From assembly GCA_916700875.1 (NCBI GenBank), contig CAKAKS010000001.1, positions 9,735,741-9,799,740 on the forward strand: a DNA stretch of 64,000 bases. The letters are read 5' to 3'. Of the stretch, positions 24,746 to 38,410 are shown one piece after another. Within the stretch, counting starts at the first letter, position 1. Each line of letters begins with the position of its first letter. The notes beneath the pieces are model-generated. The model saw nothing but the letters and a program-made list of their open reading frames with translations. It had not been told where the DNA came from and ran no database searches. This stretch comes from Sebastes aleutianus (Eukaryota; Chordata; Actinopteri; Perciformes; Sebastidae). Made by a program: the position numbers and the translations under genes.

Positions 24746-26064
24746 AATAATTAAAAAAGAAATTAATTGAAATGCAACAGTTTAGGCGAGAAAACTAATT
24801 TCTATATCATTGCAGTGTGTTAATAATCTATATAGCACTTGTCAACACTCCGGTAGACTTTGTTTCGTATAGGGCCTAATTGTCACAACAATATGCTTTA
24901 ACACTGGTTCAATATACTGTCATTAGTGTCAACATGCTGTGTCTTCTGTGTTTCTGTCTCCGAGTCTATCCTCAATTTGTTTAAGCAGTATTTATTTTTG
25001 TGCCACTGATGATCATTCAGTATTCAGAAACCGATCCAATACGTCTCGCCGTCAGAGGAACCAGCAGGGGTTTAATGCACTCAGGAGAAGTTTGTTAGTG
25101 CATTAAACAGATGAGTAACTATTTCCCCAGTGCATCTTGTTAGACAAATTTGGAACACATTTTGAGCTTGATTAGTCTTTATTTTGCCCATAAATTTGAT
25201 TTAAGGTGATTCATACGCAGCGGCTGATTCATTCGGAGGTTATTTGCTCGCAACAGAAACAAAAACACGGGCAGGTTAGGTTTGTGCCATGTTCTCACCC
25301 TGTATAATGTCAAATAACAGTTCCACAGCAACTCTGAGTTTCTCAGCGTTGTTCCAACGACAATAAATCTGTCTGAAGGAGTGGTCACTGGAAATAAATG
25401 AGTGAAACCAACTTCAGCAGGGTACTGTCTGTTTCACAGTGTTGTATTATTTAAAGTCGGTAACAATTCAAAGAGAATTGAAAGTTCGCCCCCTGTTGCT
25501 GCGCCTGTCAAGTTTTCCTTTCTCACGGGGCACATGTGTGGTTTACGACAACAATAGAGGGAGATTTACCAAATTCTTAGTACCTTTTGAAACAATGTGT
25601 CCTTAATTTCAGGCAGGGGTAGACAAAAACAGGCTGAAATGCCAGCTAATGTAGAGCTAGATAGTCCTTGTCCGGTTGCTTAGCATATACTTGTTCAACC
25701 AAGAGGTGAGATTTATGCTTTTTTTTGGTTCATATTTTCATTAATTTTATTCAAATATCTTATTAATTTATTACAGAACATACAGTAATAACAAAACGAT
25801 GGCACACGGCATGGCTAACGTACAACAACTGTTACTTAAACAAACTGTTTTCATTTTGAATGTTACAGGAGAAAAGTCTTTTAAGATGAAGACTATCCAG
25901 TGTTCAGCCATGTCTCACCAAATGGCGCCAATTTCTTTAGTTATTTTGCGTGTTATCGCTACACATATTTCGCTTTTTGTCATTTCATGCCACGCCAATA
26001 GACGCTCAGAGCAATCCCCCCGATAGCAGGTGACTTGGTATAAAGAGCAAGAAAGTCTGTGAGG

Positions 26065-26520
26065 AGGTCGGGGTGGATGGGTGAGTTAAACAAAAACATT
26101 GCTTTCACCCAAGAGACCGGTGTTTTTGTCCCGTGTGAAACCAAAAGTCAACTGTTGGCTTATTTACGTTGACTTGCATACATAACTTAATTTACGTAAC
26201 AAACGTCCTTCTCTTAACCTAAACCATGATCTTTTCCTAAACCTAACCAAGTAGTTTTGTTGCCTAAACATAACCAAATAGTTTAGTTTGAATTCACAAC
26301 CTTAACCGCGTGTTTAACACTGCGACCGTGCATCTGTACGTGACGGTTTACATTGACTACTTAACTTACTTACATAACTTAATTTACGTAACAAACGTCC
26401 TACCAAACCATGATCTTTTCCTAAACAAACGTAGCTTTGTTTGAATTTACGATTATCCTCCGTGTTTTAAACTGCGACCGTGCATCCTTATGTGATGCGT
26501 TGGGAATGAGACTGGCGTTA
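26065..26520. repeat. dispersed repeat, second copy, partly self-duplicated
   Basis: Matches the 24.5-kb copy through GGTGGATGGGTGAGTTAAAC, TTTCACCCAAGAGACCGG and CCATGATCTTTTCCTAAACC. The segment with ACTTAATTTACGTAACAAAC and CCATGATCTTTTCCTAAAC and GCGACCGTGCATC occurs twice within it (about 26181-26335 and 26370-26487), so it carries an internal duplication. Confidence 0.7.
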
Positions 26521-28917
26521 AACGACACGCAAAAAGCTTAAAATGTGTGACATGACACACGAAATGTTCTTAAAAGTGACATGCTATTTATATGCCTTCC
26601 AATGAGATCACGTCGCTGTGTTACATAACGTCCTGGTCAGGAACAGGACAGAGCAGCTAGAGCTGTGTTTTGGGGATTTGGAAGAGGCAATTTTAAAAAA
26701 GACACGGTCCTCCAAGTTCTTTATATGCTGAATATTGCTTTTTCTACAGCCCCATGGACACTACTTCAACATGTGGAGAAATCCAGAGCTTGACAGGCTT
26801 GCTGTGCCTAATTGGTTGCTAAGCTATGATTGCTGTTCAGAGGACGGGTTTAGCAAATGCTCAATTGTTAAACTAATGCACATCATTTTTTAAAGGAGTC
26901 AATTATTACAAATATGATTTAATATTTGGTCGAATTTGCTTTTCAGAATACAATAACATATTTTATAATAAAATGTACCTCTGCCACAATTTGATATGGC
27001 CCCAGTGAACTTTATTTTTGTATTGCCTAATAATTGTGTGTTTGGTTGTTGATATAAAGTTGTCCAGCCCCTCTCTGATCCAATAAAAAACTGCATTTTT
27101 ATCAAGATATAACTTGATGACATCCACACTTTCTCTCCTGGCATCCCCGCTGATGCAGTCTGTCAAATAAAGAAAATATAGATAAAACAACAATGACACT
27201 TAAAAAAAAGCAAAAACAATTACTTCAGATAGCAGGTATCCCTTTGATGTTTCCATTTGGGTTTGGTGGTGAGCCAGGTGGGAACAGATTGAATGACAGT
27301 GTGCCAGATGCAAAGAAAAACAAAGCCCAGGCATGACTTCTCAATGAACGGGCCCTTTCATAACTGGGAGAAGAGTTTGGCCTCGAGTACAAATAAGGGC
27401 CACCTTCTTTGGGCAAACCAAACTTTTTGAAAACTAATACATGCACTCCTTAAGGACAGAAAACAGACATTTTATCTGGCATTGGATTATAAAACGGCCC
27501 TCAAAGCCATCTTTTGTGGGTCAAGACTTCACCTTCAACACAAGGTTAATAACATGATCATAATCAAATAAACCTAATTCTTGGCCCCTGCAGTCAATAT
27601 ATAGTTGATTTATTTGCAGAAACTACTCTGATTGGATGATTGCTCTTTTAATCTTTGGTGCAAGTAGCGGCGACGCACTATGTTTGATTGACTGTTATTA
27701 TATCCATTTGCTGGCTCAGGAGGAAACAAGCCGATAGCTTTCATGCTATTAAAGCTTGGCCCTCCATCACAATGACATGTTTTTAATTACACCCCCATTA
27801 CTGTGGGCTCCAACATACAGGCTCATAAAGTGCATAATGAATAATGTGAAAAAAAAAGTGATTCTTTAATATATGAGTCCAGATGTACTGTACTGCATGT
27901 GTGATAGTAAGTGCACATGTGGTATTAATAGAAGTAGCCAAAACAAACAACAAAACTCAATTGCACAATTATAAATAGACGCCTGCTTTTAAGAGCTCTC
28001 TCTGTACATAATTCATTGGGAAAATCTGTTAAATGATGACTGAAATGTCTCTTTATTAAGACTGTGAGGGGGATGTGAAAGGAAAATGTAAGCTTGCTGT
28101 TGCAGAGAAAAGGGGAGAAAAGGGCCTGGACATGAAAGCATTAGGTCCTGGTGAAAAGGTATTCCAGAGATCTGCATGGATGAAATCATGCTTAATCCAA
28201 AAAGTCTGCAAATATCCTGCTTAATCCTTGCACACTCATCACAAGTAATTGCAGTAGGTGGGGGGAACAATGTGTTTGCATTCCTCTTCAGTTCAGGTCT
28301 TTGTGCACGGAGCTCAAGAACGAACTATCCGAGTGATTCTTTGCTGTGGATCTTTTGTTCGCTTGCATCAAAGCAGAAACTCCTTGCATCGGCCGCAAAC
28401 CGATCTTTGATCGAGATCCACGGTGTCACAAGGTCCTGAAGCTTTTTAATTATATTTTCTTTACAAACAATACTGTCTTTTCATGCTTCTCTCTTTTCAA
28501 ACTTCCCATTGATATCCTCCTTCTCTGATTTATCCTCCGTCTACTGTAAACGGCAGTGACACGCTATACCAGCCGGGCCGGATTCTGGGTGTAACTTTGA
28601 CTTGAAAATGACCTCACTCTCGGGGTTAACCTATGTCATCTAATGATCAGAGTGGCGGTCCCCTAGAGTGAATTACCTCAAACATGACTTTTCCTTGACC
28701 TACTTTTTTTTTCCCTCTGTGAGGAAAGTAGAGCCGACTATTAAGGGAGGAAGTGACTCTGAATAAATAGGAGCCTATACAGTGCAGCCATTGTGCTTTG
28801 TTCACACGTTAGTGGGTGAACCATTCATGCTATTAAACATTAACCTTTCCACTGCCAAAACAAGACTGGAGTGCACACGCGGAGATCCATGGACATGTGC
28901 ACGCTGTTCGTGCACAC
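26521..28917. other. intron 1 sequence, no gene
   Basis: No exons found. The stretch at about 27690-27860 is low in simple repeats and has several TTTAATTACA/TAATGAATAAT motifs, as enhancer-like noncoding sequence sometimes has, but this is only an impression. Confidence 0.4.
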
Positions 28918-28953
28918 AACTACTACTACTACTACTACTACAACTACTACTAG
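28918..28953. repeat. (CTA)n trinucleotide repeat
   Basis: ACTACTACT run with one CAA interruption; a further CA-rich stretch lies at 29022-29050. Confidence 0.9.
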
Positions 28954-30253
28954 TGATGATAACAGCAAAAAAATATAATAGGATTAAAGGAGCAATACAT
29001 ACTGTACACACAATCAAACCCCCACCCCCTCACACACACACTCACAAAGCCCATGCACACACATGTGCATGCATACCCAGATGCATTAATAAATGTTAGA
29101 TGCCTTCAAGCAAAGATTAACTAATGAGAGCAGCCCCCCTTTTGTCCAGACTGCTGCATGTTTCTCATAAAAAAAAAGGAGCGGGAGGAATGAGAACCAT
29201 TCATTCTGGCTTCTGTTAGGCTCACTAAATTCATCTTTCCTCACAGGATATCATTACAGTGTCTCACTACATCGGCCCTTCGCTTTAGAGTTTATCTGGT
29301 GGTCATACGGCATGATATAGTAGACATAACTATGCCTTTCTTCTGGAAAGTCCGAGCCACTATTCAGCCCCGAAAAAAAGCAATAAATATGTCTGAGTGC
29401 CTCAAATATGAGGTCAGATAAGATACTTTTTAAAGGGGAACAGCCATAATTTACAACTTCAATTGGCACTGACTAAAATTAAAAACATTAAACTTATCAT
29501 ACCACCAGGGCCAAATCTTATTGGTATGGATTACACTGCCATGGGGGCTGTATTTGCTCAGTAAATTGGCCAAATTGTTATTTCCACACATTATGGGCTA
29601 AAGATTGGTCCAGTACTACACTGTTTTCTCCCAGCAGCCTCATGCATCATGAATAACCACTCACGACAGTTATTTCCTGTCCGGTAATCGACAGCCGAGT
29701 CACTGTGACACTAAATCCAGATTGTTTTTAATTTCAGCCTCGTATACCTGCTGATCAAAATGAATGTGAGGCCCTGAGCAACAGAGCTGAAGCCGATTTG
29801 GTCAGGTGATGAAACTGTACCTAACAAAGAATTCCCTTTTTTTCATGATGCATGCGTTTCAGGCTCGATGCAATCACTCCAACATCTGCTGCTTATTAAG
29901 ACGTTGCAGTGGTTACTACAGGTGCAGTAAATTCCCCACCCTGCTTAGGATATTTATTGCTTTTGGGTTTACAGTCGGTCGGGCAAAAAAAGGGGCTGAA
30001 ACACGCCATGGGAATCTTTCATGCCCTTAAAAAATAATTTGGCTGCGTGGGACCCTTCTGTGGCGGTTTAATCTGCCAGGCACATGCTCCTGTGCGTTGT
30101 GCGGAAGAGGAAGCAGGTGTGACAGGTTTGACAACCAAATTCCCTGCAGAGGTTGCTGAAATAAGGGCAGACAGATATCAGGACCTCACCAAAACAGACA
30201 CGTGTCACAACAATCTAATGACTGTTGAATGCATGTATGTTGATTTGCATAAA

Positions 30254-30530
30254 ATTATGGTCTATTTGACTCTAAATGGGACCATAATTTACTAAATGAA
30301 CATCATGCTGTATTGAAGAAGACTTGAAACTAGCGATTGAGACCATAAACTCATGTTTACAATGTTTACTGAGGTAATAAATCAAGTGAGAAGTAGGCTC
30401 ATTTTCTCATAGACTTCTATACAATCTGACTTCTTTTTGCAACCAGAGGAGTCGCCCCCTGCTGGCTATTACGAAGAATGCAAGTTTAAGGCACTTCAGC
30501 ATTGGCTTCGCTTTTTAGACTCGGAGGTAG
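30254..30530. mobile_element. right-hand fragment of the element seen at 1-690
   Basis: Starts inside the element at TGGTCTATTTG and runs through TAATTTACTAAATGAACATC, CTTGAAACTAG, AAATCAAGTGAGAAGTAGGC and AACCAGAGGAGTCGCCCCCT with very few differences from 408-668. The left half of the element is missing here. Confidence 0.85.
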
Positions 30531-30559
30531 CCCACTGCTTTGCACTTGTTACATAACGA

Positions 30560-30780
30560 TGTTAAGGTTGTGGCGTAACGTTTCACAAGAAAGTCCGCTA
30601 AGGGTGGTTGTTATTTATTGACAGTAGTTACATTGTTACGATTGTTACATTACGTGTTGCATTATTATTGTAACACAAACTCTGATATTTTTTCTAACCT
30701 TAACCAGGTAGTTTTGTTGCCTAAACCTAACCAAATGTTTCACAATGTTAACCATGTGGCATTGTGCATTTCTACAAGCG
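30560..30780. repeat. dispersed repeat fragment (CTAACCTTAACCAGGT variant)
   Basis: Contains TTTTTTCTAACCTTAACCAG followed by GTAGTTTTGTTGCCTAAACC, matching the phrase TCCTAAACCTAACCAAGTAG with GTTTTGTTGCCTAAACA at 26238-26275. Confidence 0.6.
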
Positions 30781-32425
30781 TGATACAAGGCTGATATGAA
30801 ACATTGACATTCAACATATCACATGGTTTGCATAAACATACAATGCAAACTTTTTTTACTGGGTTTTATTGGGTTGCAATGCAGTCACATATCCACTTGC
30901 CCTTTGAAAGATCATTTATTCAGTGCGGGTATTTAGTGTGATCCAATGTGACCTGTCTTTACCTATATCTTCATCACATGCATGCGTACATTGTGTATAC
31001 AATGTGTGTGTACACTGTGTGTATTTTAATCGTGAGTATGAATACAATTTGTTCTATATTTGAAGATGTTTTAAATCAATACAGTTTGAGTGACAGCTAG
31101 CAAAGCTACTTAATCTTTCTTATCTCCACACATGACTGGCTCAGTGATCAGAAACCATCTCATGGCAGAATTTCACAGATAATATCGATCACTGTGTCCA
31201 CCAACAACTGACATGCTGAAGTGCCCTTGAGCTAAATATACAACACACCTCTACCTCACTCACACTCACTCAAATAACTTGTTCTTTTCACTAATGTAAT
31301 ACATGATGATGCTAATATATAATCAACAGTCAGGGTTGGCTGGCTTGGAGAGAAGCATCACTGTCATCAGGCCACTGTTCCACTGCATCAGTTGCTGGCA
31401 AGTAAATATCCATCACCTATACTCAGTATAATTTCCTCTAGATAATTAGTATCTTTATTTACAATTATATTCTAGTGTTTGATATTATGCCATATGTGTC
31501 CTGGCAGCTCCAGTAACACAGCTATTAGACATGCAGTTGGGCCCAAAACCTCTAGGGGGCTCACCAATACTAACTGTCCTATCACCCAAGACTGCTCCAC
31601 AATAGAAAATGTAGTCACAGTGTAAATACTATCCATTCCATAGATTTTACTTTTAAATTAATTCATATTTTCAGCATTCAAGGGTTGGGCAAAACAAACA
31701 TATCACTTTTGAAACCTGCTTCGCCTCAAAAGAGAGAAACAGGTTTGTATGATAGAGAAGAGTCTGTGTCTGTGCGTGATAGGACCCATGACAAATATGT
31801 TACATCACTGGTCAAGGAGGAGATAAGAGCATGACAGAAAGCTCACTGAGACCTGTGAAGATCCATTAAGACAAACAGTAGCAGGGCTCTCAGACAAGCT
31901 GTCTCCTCTCCTTTTTACACTGACAGAAAGTGGATAAAAAAAGCAAAACATCACACTGATAACGTTGCATTTGCAGACCACAGTACAGCTCCCACTCCTG
32001 TCGACTTCACTTCTTAAACCTCTTAAAACTTCGAGTCCTGTCATCAACAGGTGGACAAATATGACCCGTGAAATCCCTTTAAGCGAGGGGGTCAAAGGTC
32101 ACAAGGAATGTAATCGGTCCCAGCACTGAAAAGACTGCTGTGTCGTAATATAATAATGTGATACTTTATTGAGCCCTGCTATGACATGCTCCATTTCCAT
32201 GCCCCTCTATGTACAGGGAGGCCAGACCAGTGACCCTGAAGAGGGCACGGTTGTAATGAAAACTAAAGCATGTCAGATCATTTCCAGCAGGGGTGCTGAC
32301 TGAGGGGTGGTCTCTCTTTAACTATGAGGTCAACCTGGCCAAGTGGGCAGGACAGACAGCTGTTGACACCTGCTGCAGAGGCAAAGCAAAACATCTGCAG
32401 GTCATATCAGATGGCCTAACCTGAT
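30781..32425. other. intron 1 sequence, nothing notable
   Basis: No exon, RNA gene or repeat family recognised. Confidence 0.45.
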
Positions 32426-32726
32426 ACCACTAGTTTGTGTGTGTGTCTGTGTGTGTATTACTCATGTTGTGGGGACACAAATCTGTTTACACAGTCACAT
32501 TGTGGGGACTCGCCTTACTTATGGGGACAAAATGCAAGTCTATACATACATTTTAGGTTGAAGACTTAGTTTAGGGTTAGGTTAAAGTTAGATTAAGGTT
32601 AAATTTGGGGATAGGGTTAGGATAAGGATTAGGCAAGTGGTAGTTATGTTTACTTTCAGGGTTAGTCTCTGGCCAGGAAATTAATGTAAGTCAATGTAAC
32701 GTCCCCTAAAGTGATGGAAACGTGTA
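32426..32726. repeat. GTGGGGAC/TTAGGG-type dispersed minisatellite-like repeat
   Basis: A GT run (32434-32456) leads into TTACTCATGTTGTGGGGACA, a second TTGTGGGGACT, and a decayed array of GGTTAGG-like units (32570-32640: AGGGTTAGG, AAGTTAGATTAAGG, ATAGGGTTAGGATAAGG). This composite is well known from fish genomes by recollection. The array resembles degenerate telomere repeats but is irregular. Confidence 0.65.
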
Positions 32727-32788
32727 TTTATATTATTTCATAGTATGTAAAGCAACTCCAAGAAAAATTCTATTATTAAATAGAATTA

Positions 32789-33153
32789 AGGGCTCCACGG
32801 TGGTGCTGCCGTCTCACAGCAAGAGGGTCGCAGGTTCAAACCCGGCTTGAGGCCCTTCTGTGTGGAGTTTGCATGTTCTCCCTGTGTTAGCGTGGGTTTT
32901 CTCCGGGTTCTCCGGTTTCCTCCCACAGTCCAAAGACATGCAGGTTAGGTTCATTGTTGACTCTAAATTGCCCGCAGGTGTGCATGTGAGGGTGAATGGT
33001 CGTCTGTCTCTATGTGTCAGCCCTGTGATAGTCTGGCGAGCTGTCCAGGGTGTACCCCGCCTTCGTCCATTGTCAGCTGGGATCGGCTCCAGCCCCCCCG
33101 CTGTGACCCTGAATAGGATAAGCAGTTACAGATAATGGATGGATGGATGGATG
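32789..33153 (+). mobile_element. SINE-like element with tRNA-like head and (ATGG)n tail
   Basis: A pol III B-box-like GGTTCAAACCC lies at 32833-32843 behind a CACGGTGGTGCTGCCGTCTC head. The body carries GTGGAGTTTGCATGTTCTCC, GGTTTCCTCCCACAGTCCAA and GCTGGGATCGGCTCCAGC, extremely common in teleosts, and it ends GGATAAGCAGTTACAGATAA plus an ATGG tail. Orientation is plus, opposite to pdgfc. The 91-codon frame across it is accidental. The exact family name is not given because I cannot confirm it. Confidence 0.85.
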
Positions 33154-36100
33154 TGTCGTCGTCAAGTTGGTGAAGATGTTTTCAATATGCTGTGCATGTG
33201 TTTTCTTAATTTGCAGTGTGTTCAGCTCTCAGGGACACCGTAACATCAACTTTTGAAAGTTTAGGAACCTAAAATACAGGTAAAAATGAGTTTAAATTAT
33301 TAAAAAAATATATATTTATGCTATGATAAATATAACAAGCCTTAAACGTTGCTCACAGTTGCTAGAAAACAATTAAAACACAAACTAATATCCAGTTCTT
33401 TCATTAAAAATAACCAGAGTTGAATAACATAAGACGCCCTCGAGCCCTTGGAGGATTTAACTTCCATAACTGCTATGAAATTAATGATATGCACAAAGTG
33501 TTATCTGAGAAATGATTACAAATTGTGATAAGGTTTTGTACAGCCACAGCTGCAGGCTGCTAATGATAGTGAACGTATAGAGGTGTGCAAGCACATGTGA
33601 TGTTGTGTGAAAAGCGGACACACCAAAGCTAAAGTGAAGTTTTTCAACCCCTCGGGCAGCGACTGAAACTCGTCACCACACAACAGCTTCTCCTCAGGTT
33701 ACAATGGCTCCCCGCCCCTCAATGATTTCTTGGAGCCTCTAATTAGTGCCCACACTTGTGTTTGGCATCCAGAGAAAGGAAGATTGAGTGTCAGTCTTTT
33801 CACTACAGCCGTCTATTTGCGTTGACCCTCTGGTATTCTGCGTCTGAGCTCATGAGCCTGGATTTAGACATAATATCGCCACCGAAAACAGCAATAATAT
33901 GAAGGATAAACCCATCCAACCTCACTATTTCTCCTTTTAATTTATAAAATGATGTATGTCAAGCAAATGTAGTCTCTTATTTGAAGTAAAAATCTCTTAA
34001 AATTATCAATTGTTTTAGCAAATATCTCTCAATTGCTTAATTTATGAGGCAAAATTGTATAAATAAACAAATGATCTCTAGGAGATACAGTTCAGAAACA
34101 CGACAGCAATAACAGAGGAAACAATAAAAGTGTAAAACAAAGAACCAGAATCTGAATGTGGGTTTCTGCGTCATCGTTTTTAAAGGTCTCCGTTTCTGCC
34201 CGTCCAGACTAAAATGCAACCCTGGAGTTTTAAAACTAAAACGGGTCAACAGCTTTTTCAAACTTCTCCATTTTAGGAGCTCGAAAAAGCCAGCGTAGTG
34301 TGGAAGCTAGGCATAACCGTTGAAAAAGTTATGCGTCTTAAAAACAAAAAGGTATTGGTGTGGATATAGCCTTATATGCACAAATATATTTCATGTTTGT
34401 ATCACTGTAGGTCCACACAACAAGTTGCAACAGTATATAGGCCTGTAATTCTCTCTGTTTCTCTCTTCAAATTACAATCAAGGCCTGCCCCCTACATTAC
34501 TGCAGGGTGCCCCGTATCAACCCTGTCAATTTCCTGTCAGTCGTCAAACTCAGAATCAATATCAAAGTTAATTATCAACTGGATGGATTAAGCAACAAAA
34601 AAGAAAGTAAAAAAGGCTGTGAGATGTTTCTCACAAACACAGGGAGACGGGCCGAACTTAACTTCCCCTTCTGGCTGGGAACCAGGCGTTGACAGATGAA
34701 CCACATCTTTTTTAAACTTCTCTCCACAGCTGTGGACGGGAGCTCCAGGCTGCTTTGTAGTCACATCTGTGAGCTGGACAGCTGGATGTTGGGAGAAAAT
34801 TACAGTTTGATCTGTGGCGAGCCAGATTGGAAGACAGCTTTGCCGTACCGGATCCAGACACTGCGATTAAGGCTGATCAAAGATGCAGGTTTTTGCAATG
34901 AACGTTGCGGAGAGGATTGATAGCTGATCACAATCCACTTTGTAGCTCCCTGGCTCCGAGGCAGGAAAACACTCAAAATGTGCAATGAACAGTTTGGAAA
35001 AGTTCGATAATGTTTCCAGCTGATGACTTCTAAAGTGATCTGGACGCACGTATCTGCGCTGGAATCTCACTAAAACCTAGGTTGCAAGTTGGATAACGGC
35101 CAAGTTCGCACACTGAGTGAATCTGTCATCACACATCTTCCTCCCCTTATCCCATTACTTTAATCTGATCTTAAATCATGAAAATCCAAGTAACATAGAC
35201 CTCCCAATGCTCCCTGTATTAAATTTGCCGGCTATTAGAGCATTTAGAGCATTGTAGCCACAAAGTAATATCCATTTAATCACAACAGCTGTCTGGAATT
35301 CCCAAAAAATCAAACAATTTACATAGCAAACATAACCTCCGAGCAACCCTTTAAGAAGCTTGGAGCAATGCAAGGAAATCTGGGTAAAGCCTCCAAAGGT
35401 CTGATGAGATTTTCAGCTGTGGCGAATTGAATGATTAATCCGAAGCAGCAGACAAGGAGACAAGGAAAAGAACATTTTAATTGTGGCAGTTAAAGAATAA
35501 GATTCTCTGGTCTCTGGCTCTGCTGCCAGATACAGATCGATTTCTTTAAGCGGGTTGCCCTGGATCTCTAATTACTGCCACCCCACCAAGCCTCCGTAAC
35601 CTTTTGGCCCAGCTGTCTAGAGAGGAGTTGCAGAGCAGTTCTCAGGGTAATGAAAGTATATTCCTTTCAACCTCTATTTACCAAGGGAGGGTTTGCTGAG
35701 CACAACTGCTCTTTTCCTGTAACATCCAGCTCTCACTCACACAGATATAGGCCTGTTGCTACCCACTAGCTTCTTGCTTTGGTCAAATGCACTGTGACGG
35801 GAGTTGTTGAAAGAGGTGAGGAGTGCGTCCAATTCACCGCCTGAAAAAAAACTCTCACAGGGTTCAAACTGACGACCTCCTGGTCAAGAGCTTCCTTTGC
35901 TAATAATTCAGTCACCACCACCCAGTCCACTGCTTTCCAGCATCAGTGCCAAAACCAAAAGCATGTCCTCCATACTCCAGGGAACAATGTCTGTGCATAC
36001 ATCCCAGCATAACAACTTGCCAAAGGGCTGGCTTTGCTAAACCAAGTAAGTTTGTACCTGGATATTCAGGAGTTGACATGAGTAGCAATTTGAGGATTAG

Positions 36101-38270
36101 GAAATGGGAAAATTGATGTTTCTGAGAGGAAACGTCTGAAGGCGAGGGCAGTGACTTAGTGTCTGCAGGTTAATTCCCATAAGAGGGGAATACAATTATT
36201 GTATAATTGCAATGTTGCTCACAGAGCTGCTCTCTATGGATCTATTCATCCAGGGGTTTCCAAAGGATTTTGTATTTCAAACTATAGCAGCACTGTTTAA
36301 AGAAATACATACAGGAAGTGAAGTTACTCTCACTGATCTGCAGTACTATGGCTTTGACCCCTGCAGTTCTTACAGTTCATCACAAACGATAGTGGGGGGG
36401 GGGGGAAGCAAACAAGGCCTCCAAAATTAGTTTAGTAAAATAATTTTGATTTCCAAAAAGTTCATAAAGTCAGCAGTTTGAAAGTTAAACCAAATTCAGA
36501 ACACAGAAAATATTGCAGCTGTTGTTCAACTTCTACCATAGTTTTTGTGTTAACGTGTTAAAGTAACAATCTCGAAGATTTTCATTTAAACTAATGTCTA
36601 TTAACTCACTATCTATCGACCGAAGAAGGTAACTCAATTGTGATTGAGCCTATGGCCCACAGATGAAAGTATTACAATATTTATATATTATAATATTCCT
36701 GCAAAACATTCTGTATTATTAAGTTACTGCTAATGCAAACTGAACATTTCCTACTGCTGCTGCTTCACATTAAAAGCATTTAAAACACAAGTTGACTTAC
36801 ATTACGAAGTAGTCACAGGAAATGCAACGTGTTTGTCAGTGAGCTTGACACTGAACGCTATTGTTCATCAAAAATGCGTCTATAAAACAAGACAATGGTC
36901 ATTTTTGTCATTTTTTGACAGTGGATTAGTTTGAAATATTGCAGGGAGTAATGAAACAAGAAGTTGCACAGTGACACAGTGAGCTGTTAGATGAAGAGCT
37001 GCAGGGGATAAGCTGCAGAGCCAGGTAACCAACTACTTTCACCTATCGCTGTTCGCAGACTCATGCCGCGTGCAGCATAAAATCACAAAAAACAAGGAAA
37101 AAGAAAGGAAAAGGTAATTGACTCCGATAGTCTGGTTACTGTTTTATTAAATACAAGGTGGAATTTTACCCTTTGATTCACTTATTGTACTTCAGAAGAA
37201 GCTGTGGATTCAGTGCTTCAATTTAGCTGGATATCTGTCCGGCTGTTTCAGACTAATTCAGTGCAATAATTAAGGCAAACACTGGTCATTTGAAACAAGC
37301 CTGCTCCATATAAACACCTCCACCAACTAAATGCAAAACCTGCCACTGTAATTGAAAAAGGTAAGTGATTATGACTTACTCACGCCGAGAAAACCCGGTT
37401 GCTCGATAGATGTAATTGTAACTCATCAAACCATTAGTCTCTTATTTAACAGGGGGGTTTAATTAAGTCTCTTTAGTAACCCCTTCTTTTACCTTCGATG
37501 ACCTTTACACACACATGCGTCACCATGACTAATAAATGCTGACAACTAATGTGATGTCACCAAATTCAGCGGGTCTCATTTTTATGTGCCTGTTTGGGGA
37601 ATCGTTTTGAGACATGACAAATAAATGGAGATGCTAAGCACTTAGCTCCCAGTTTGTCTATTTAATTGTCTACACTGGTCATTAAGCCTCCGGCTGTCCA
37701 CCGTCTCACAAAAGGCCTCCAAGCACTCATAAAAAACGCCTTTCAATCATCTGTGTCCATTTGCCTCTAAACATAACCCTGCTGTTTGATGCGATTGTTA
37801 TCAGAGAAACATAAACAAGAAATGGAGGAACACAACCAGCCACTAAAAGCCTCATTTTATCTTTAGAAACAATGAATATTCATGAAGCAGCACTTAAGGA
37901 ACAATAGCCCTGTAATTACTTTCCAGACAAACGTAACAAAACACATTCCTTCCTCTCCAGTGCTTTGAAAAGCTGATATTTGGGTAAATACGTCTTACAA
38001 AGACTTCACAAGTCAAATAAGCAATAACAAGCAGACACCACTAATTAGCATGTATATGAGGAACTGCAGAATTAGTTTCTAATAAATCACAAATGATTAG
38101 TGAATTGGTTGGTGACTGATCAGGAAAAGCTACTAGACCACCAAGACTGAATAAGTATTTACCCATCACACAGATTCATAAGTATTATACCTGCATGAAA
38201 GCGGCTCCAATCACTATTTTTGAAATTAACAATGGATCAAATTACTAATGTGAAAGGTGTCACTTGTAGT
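33154..38270. other. intron 1 sequence, no gene
   Basis: No exon is supported. A C-tract/G-tract (G run at 36391-36404) and AT-rich low-complexity patches occur. A tRNA-like reverse phrase (GGGTTCAAACTGACGACCTC at about 35860) may be a scrap of a SINE. The stretches 35420-35600 and 37400-37930 are free of obvious repeats and rich in TAATTA/AATTAA words; regulatory function is possible but unsupported. Confidence 0.4.
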
Positions 38271-38276
38271 AACAAA

Positions 38277-38410
38277 CTCAAACAGCAGACAGACACAGTT
38301 AGAAAACTAGCTGGTGAACATTGGTGGAGCATTTAGCAGCTGAAGAGCCAGATATTTCCCTCAGGAGATGGTGGAGACCAAAACAGAGATTAAAGGAGAG
38401 TGAATATTGG
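38277..38410. repeat. dispersed repeat, intact (empty-site) copy
   Basis: Carries AGCTGGTGAACATTGGTGGA, GAGCCAGATATTTCCCTCAG and GGAGATGGTGGAGACCAAAA. The same unit at 49096-49830 is split by a 577-bp insertion at the GGTAGAGATC position, so this copy represents the uninterrupted state. Confidence 0.8.

Noticed and set aside
32860..33135. 91-codon plus-strand frame starting MWSLHVLPVLAWVF
   Set aside because: It reads across the body of a very common fish SINE-like repeat; the apparent signal-like start is a by-product of the repeat sequence.
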